A stretch of 43,384 nucleotides of DNA, taken from Bacteroidales bacterium. Its GTDB lineage: Bacteria > Bacteroidota > Bacteroidia > Bacteroidales > F082. The number at the start of each line of letters is the position of its first letter. The first letter of the stretch is position 1. A model generated the notes under the pieces. The model was not told where the DNA came from. It saw only the letters and a list, made by a program, of their open reading frames with translations, and searched no databases. Where the stretch lies: NCBI GenBank assembly GCA_029983675.1, contig JASBYY010000025.1, forward strand, positions 1 through 43,384, given 5' to 3'. Of this stretch, positions 42,401 through 43,384 are shown piece after piece. The position numbers and the translations under genes are program-made.

Positions 42401-43384
42401 CTTTTAATCGCACCTTTATGGAATTAAAACTTGAAGTCACGTGAAAATTCTCTGTCTAAATCGTACAACTTTTAATCGCACCTTTATGGAATTAAAACAC
42501 AGCAATGCCATGAGCTTTAACATGCTGCCCAACCTTTTAATCGCACCTTTATGGAATTAAAACAAAGGGAACATCCGATTGCGACATTGCCATTTGGCGG
42601 CTTTTAATCGCACCTTTATGGAATTAAAACGATTTTGAACACAAACAAATTGAACAAATAAAAACACTTTTAATCGCACCTTTATGGAATTAAAACTTAC
42701 TCCTAAGTCATTAATGTCTTCAATTGCGTTCTTCTTTTAATCGCACCTTTATGGAATTAAAACACCCTCAAGCCTTCTTTCGGTGGCACGCTCTGAAGCC
42801 TTTTAATCGCACCTTTATGGAATTAAAACAAGCGAGGCAAACATTCTAAAGCCGACAAGGGAAGTCTTTTAATCGCACCTTTATGGAATTAAAACGTCTT
42901 GCATTCCTCCAGTTTCTTTACGATAATTCTCTTTTAATCGCACCTTTATGGAATTAAAACGTTGCTTGCTGTAACTTTATTCCGTCTTTTATTCCGGCCT
43001 TTTAATCGCACCTTTATGGAATTAAAACCGCGGAAGAGAGGTTTTTAGAAACAAAAAGGCTATTGCTTTTAATCGCACCTTTATGGAATTAAAACGGAAG
43101 TTAACTGAGAGAGGTGTTGTTTATAAAGACAGCTTTTAATCGCACCTTTATGGAATTAAAACACGCTTGATTATGTTAATAGAATAATTAAGGTTGTTCT
43201 TTTAATCGCACCTTTATGGAATTAAAACACAAAAAATCGGCGGTAGTCATCATCTGCGAGGACTCTTTTAATCGCACCTTTATGGAATTAAAACTGGTTT
43301 AACGAAATGATCGCACGGACAAATTTCGTCTTTTAATCGCACCTTTATGGAATTAAAACCGCGGAAGAGAGGTTTTTAGAAACA
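39407..43384 (+). CRISPR. Type I-B CRISPR array, 60 repeats, continuing past the window
   Basis: Sixty copies of a 30-bp repeat (first 39407-39436, last 43330-43359). It starts CTTTTAATCG and ends GAATTAAAAC; I saw no variant copy. Spacers are 35-39 bp. The repeat ends contain TTTTAAT and ATTAAAA, a 7-bp inverted pair, and the last 8 nt (ATTAAAAC) resemble the usual I-B crRNA tag ATTGAAAC. Orientation is set by the leader and cas2 on the left. The window ends 25 nt into the sixtieth spacer. Frames over the array that repeat FNRTFMELK or FNSIKVRLK are translations of the repeat, not genes. Confidence 0.99.

Noticed and set aside
40225..42444. Open frames over the CRISPR array encoding repeated FNRTFMELK or FNSIKVRLK peptides
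   Set aside because: They are translations of the 30-bp repeat on either strand; repeat plus spacer lengths keep the frame open by chance.

Overview
The window looks like a chromosomal segment of a Bacteroidota species, most likely of the order Bacteroidales; I cannot name the genus. The reasons are the many TAnnTTTG -7 promoter boxes with few Shine-Dalgarno sites, the Bacteroidota-style exported lipoproteins and DUF1573/TlpA-like proteins, a membrane-spanning TPR regulator with a C-terminal helix-turn-helix, a short QueF, and a large TPR protein paired with a beta-barrel-like protein. No tRNA or rRNA gene, intact transposase or phage gene was seen.

Layout. 1-13 kb: an LTA-synthase-like membrane phosphotransferase; valS (minus strand); a POT-family peptide transporter; a TPR membrane regulator; a secreted protein built from two tandem copies of one domain; a lipoprotein; and a second POT transporter. 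12.7-16.5 kb: a rearranged block. The 3' end of the second POT gene, its terminator, and the promoter and first codons of a fic gene occur twice, about 3.6 kb apart. Between the copies lies an AT-rich cassette of three exported proteins (a Cys-rich lipoprotein, a thioredoxin-fold protein and a DUF1573 lipoprotein), together with a degenerate stretch of about 0.75 kb. 16.4-19.7 kb: an intact fic gene, then queF-queC-queD-queE for 7-deazaguanine (queuosine precursor) synthesis. 19.7-24.5 kb: an RsmI-like methyltransferase, dnaA, an IMPACT/YigZ protein and an EamA transporter on the minus strand, with prmC divergent from them. 24.6-25.0 kb: RNase P RNA with its own promoter and terminator. 25.1-29.9 kb: a 1,024-residue TPR protein and a beta-barrel-like envelope protein, almost certainly co-transcribed and closed by a perfect palindromic terminator.

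30.2 kb to the end: a type I-B-like CRISPR-Cas locus in the order cas6, cas5, cas3, cas8b-like, cas7, fic, truncated rhuM, cas4, cas1, cas2, leader, array. The array has 60 identical 30-bp repeats before the window ends inside it. Cas6 should process the transcript; Cas5, Cas7 and the Cas8-like protein should form the surveillance complex that recruits Cas3; Cas4, Cas1 and Cas2 should insert new spacers at the leader end.

The most notable points are the fic gene and cut-off rhuM gene between the interference and adaptation cas modules, several families of spacers that overlap or are reverse complements of each other and so come from the same or variant targets, a repeated spacer at the window edge, and the mosaic duplication around the 3.3-kb cassette. 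I found no clearly new stand-alone defence system; the Fic/RhuM-bearing cas operon and the exported three-gene cassette are the best candidates for something undescribed.
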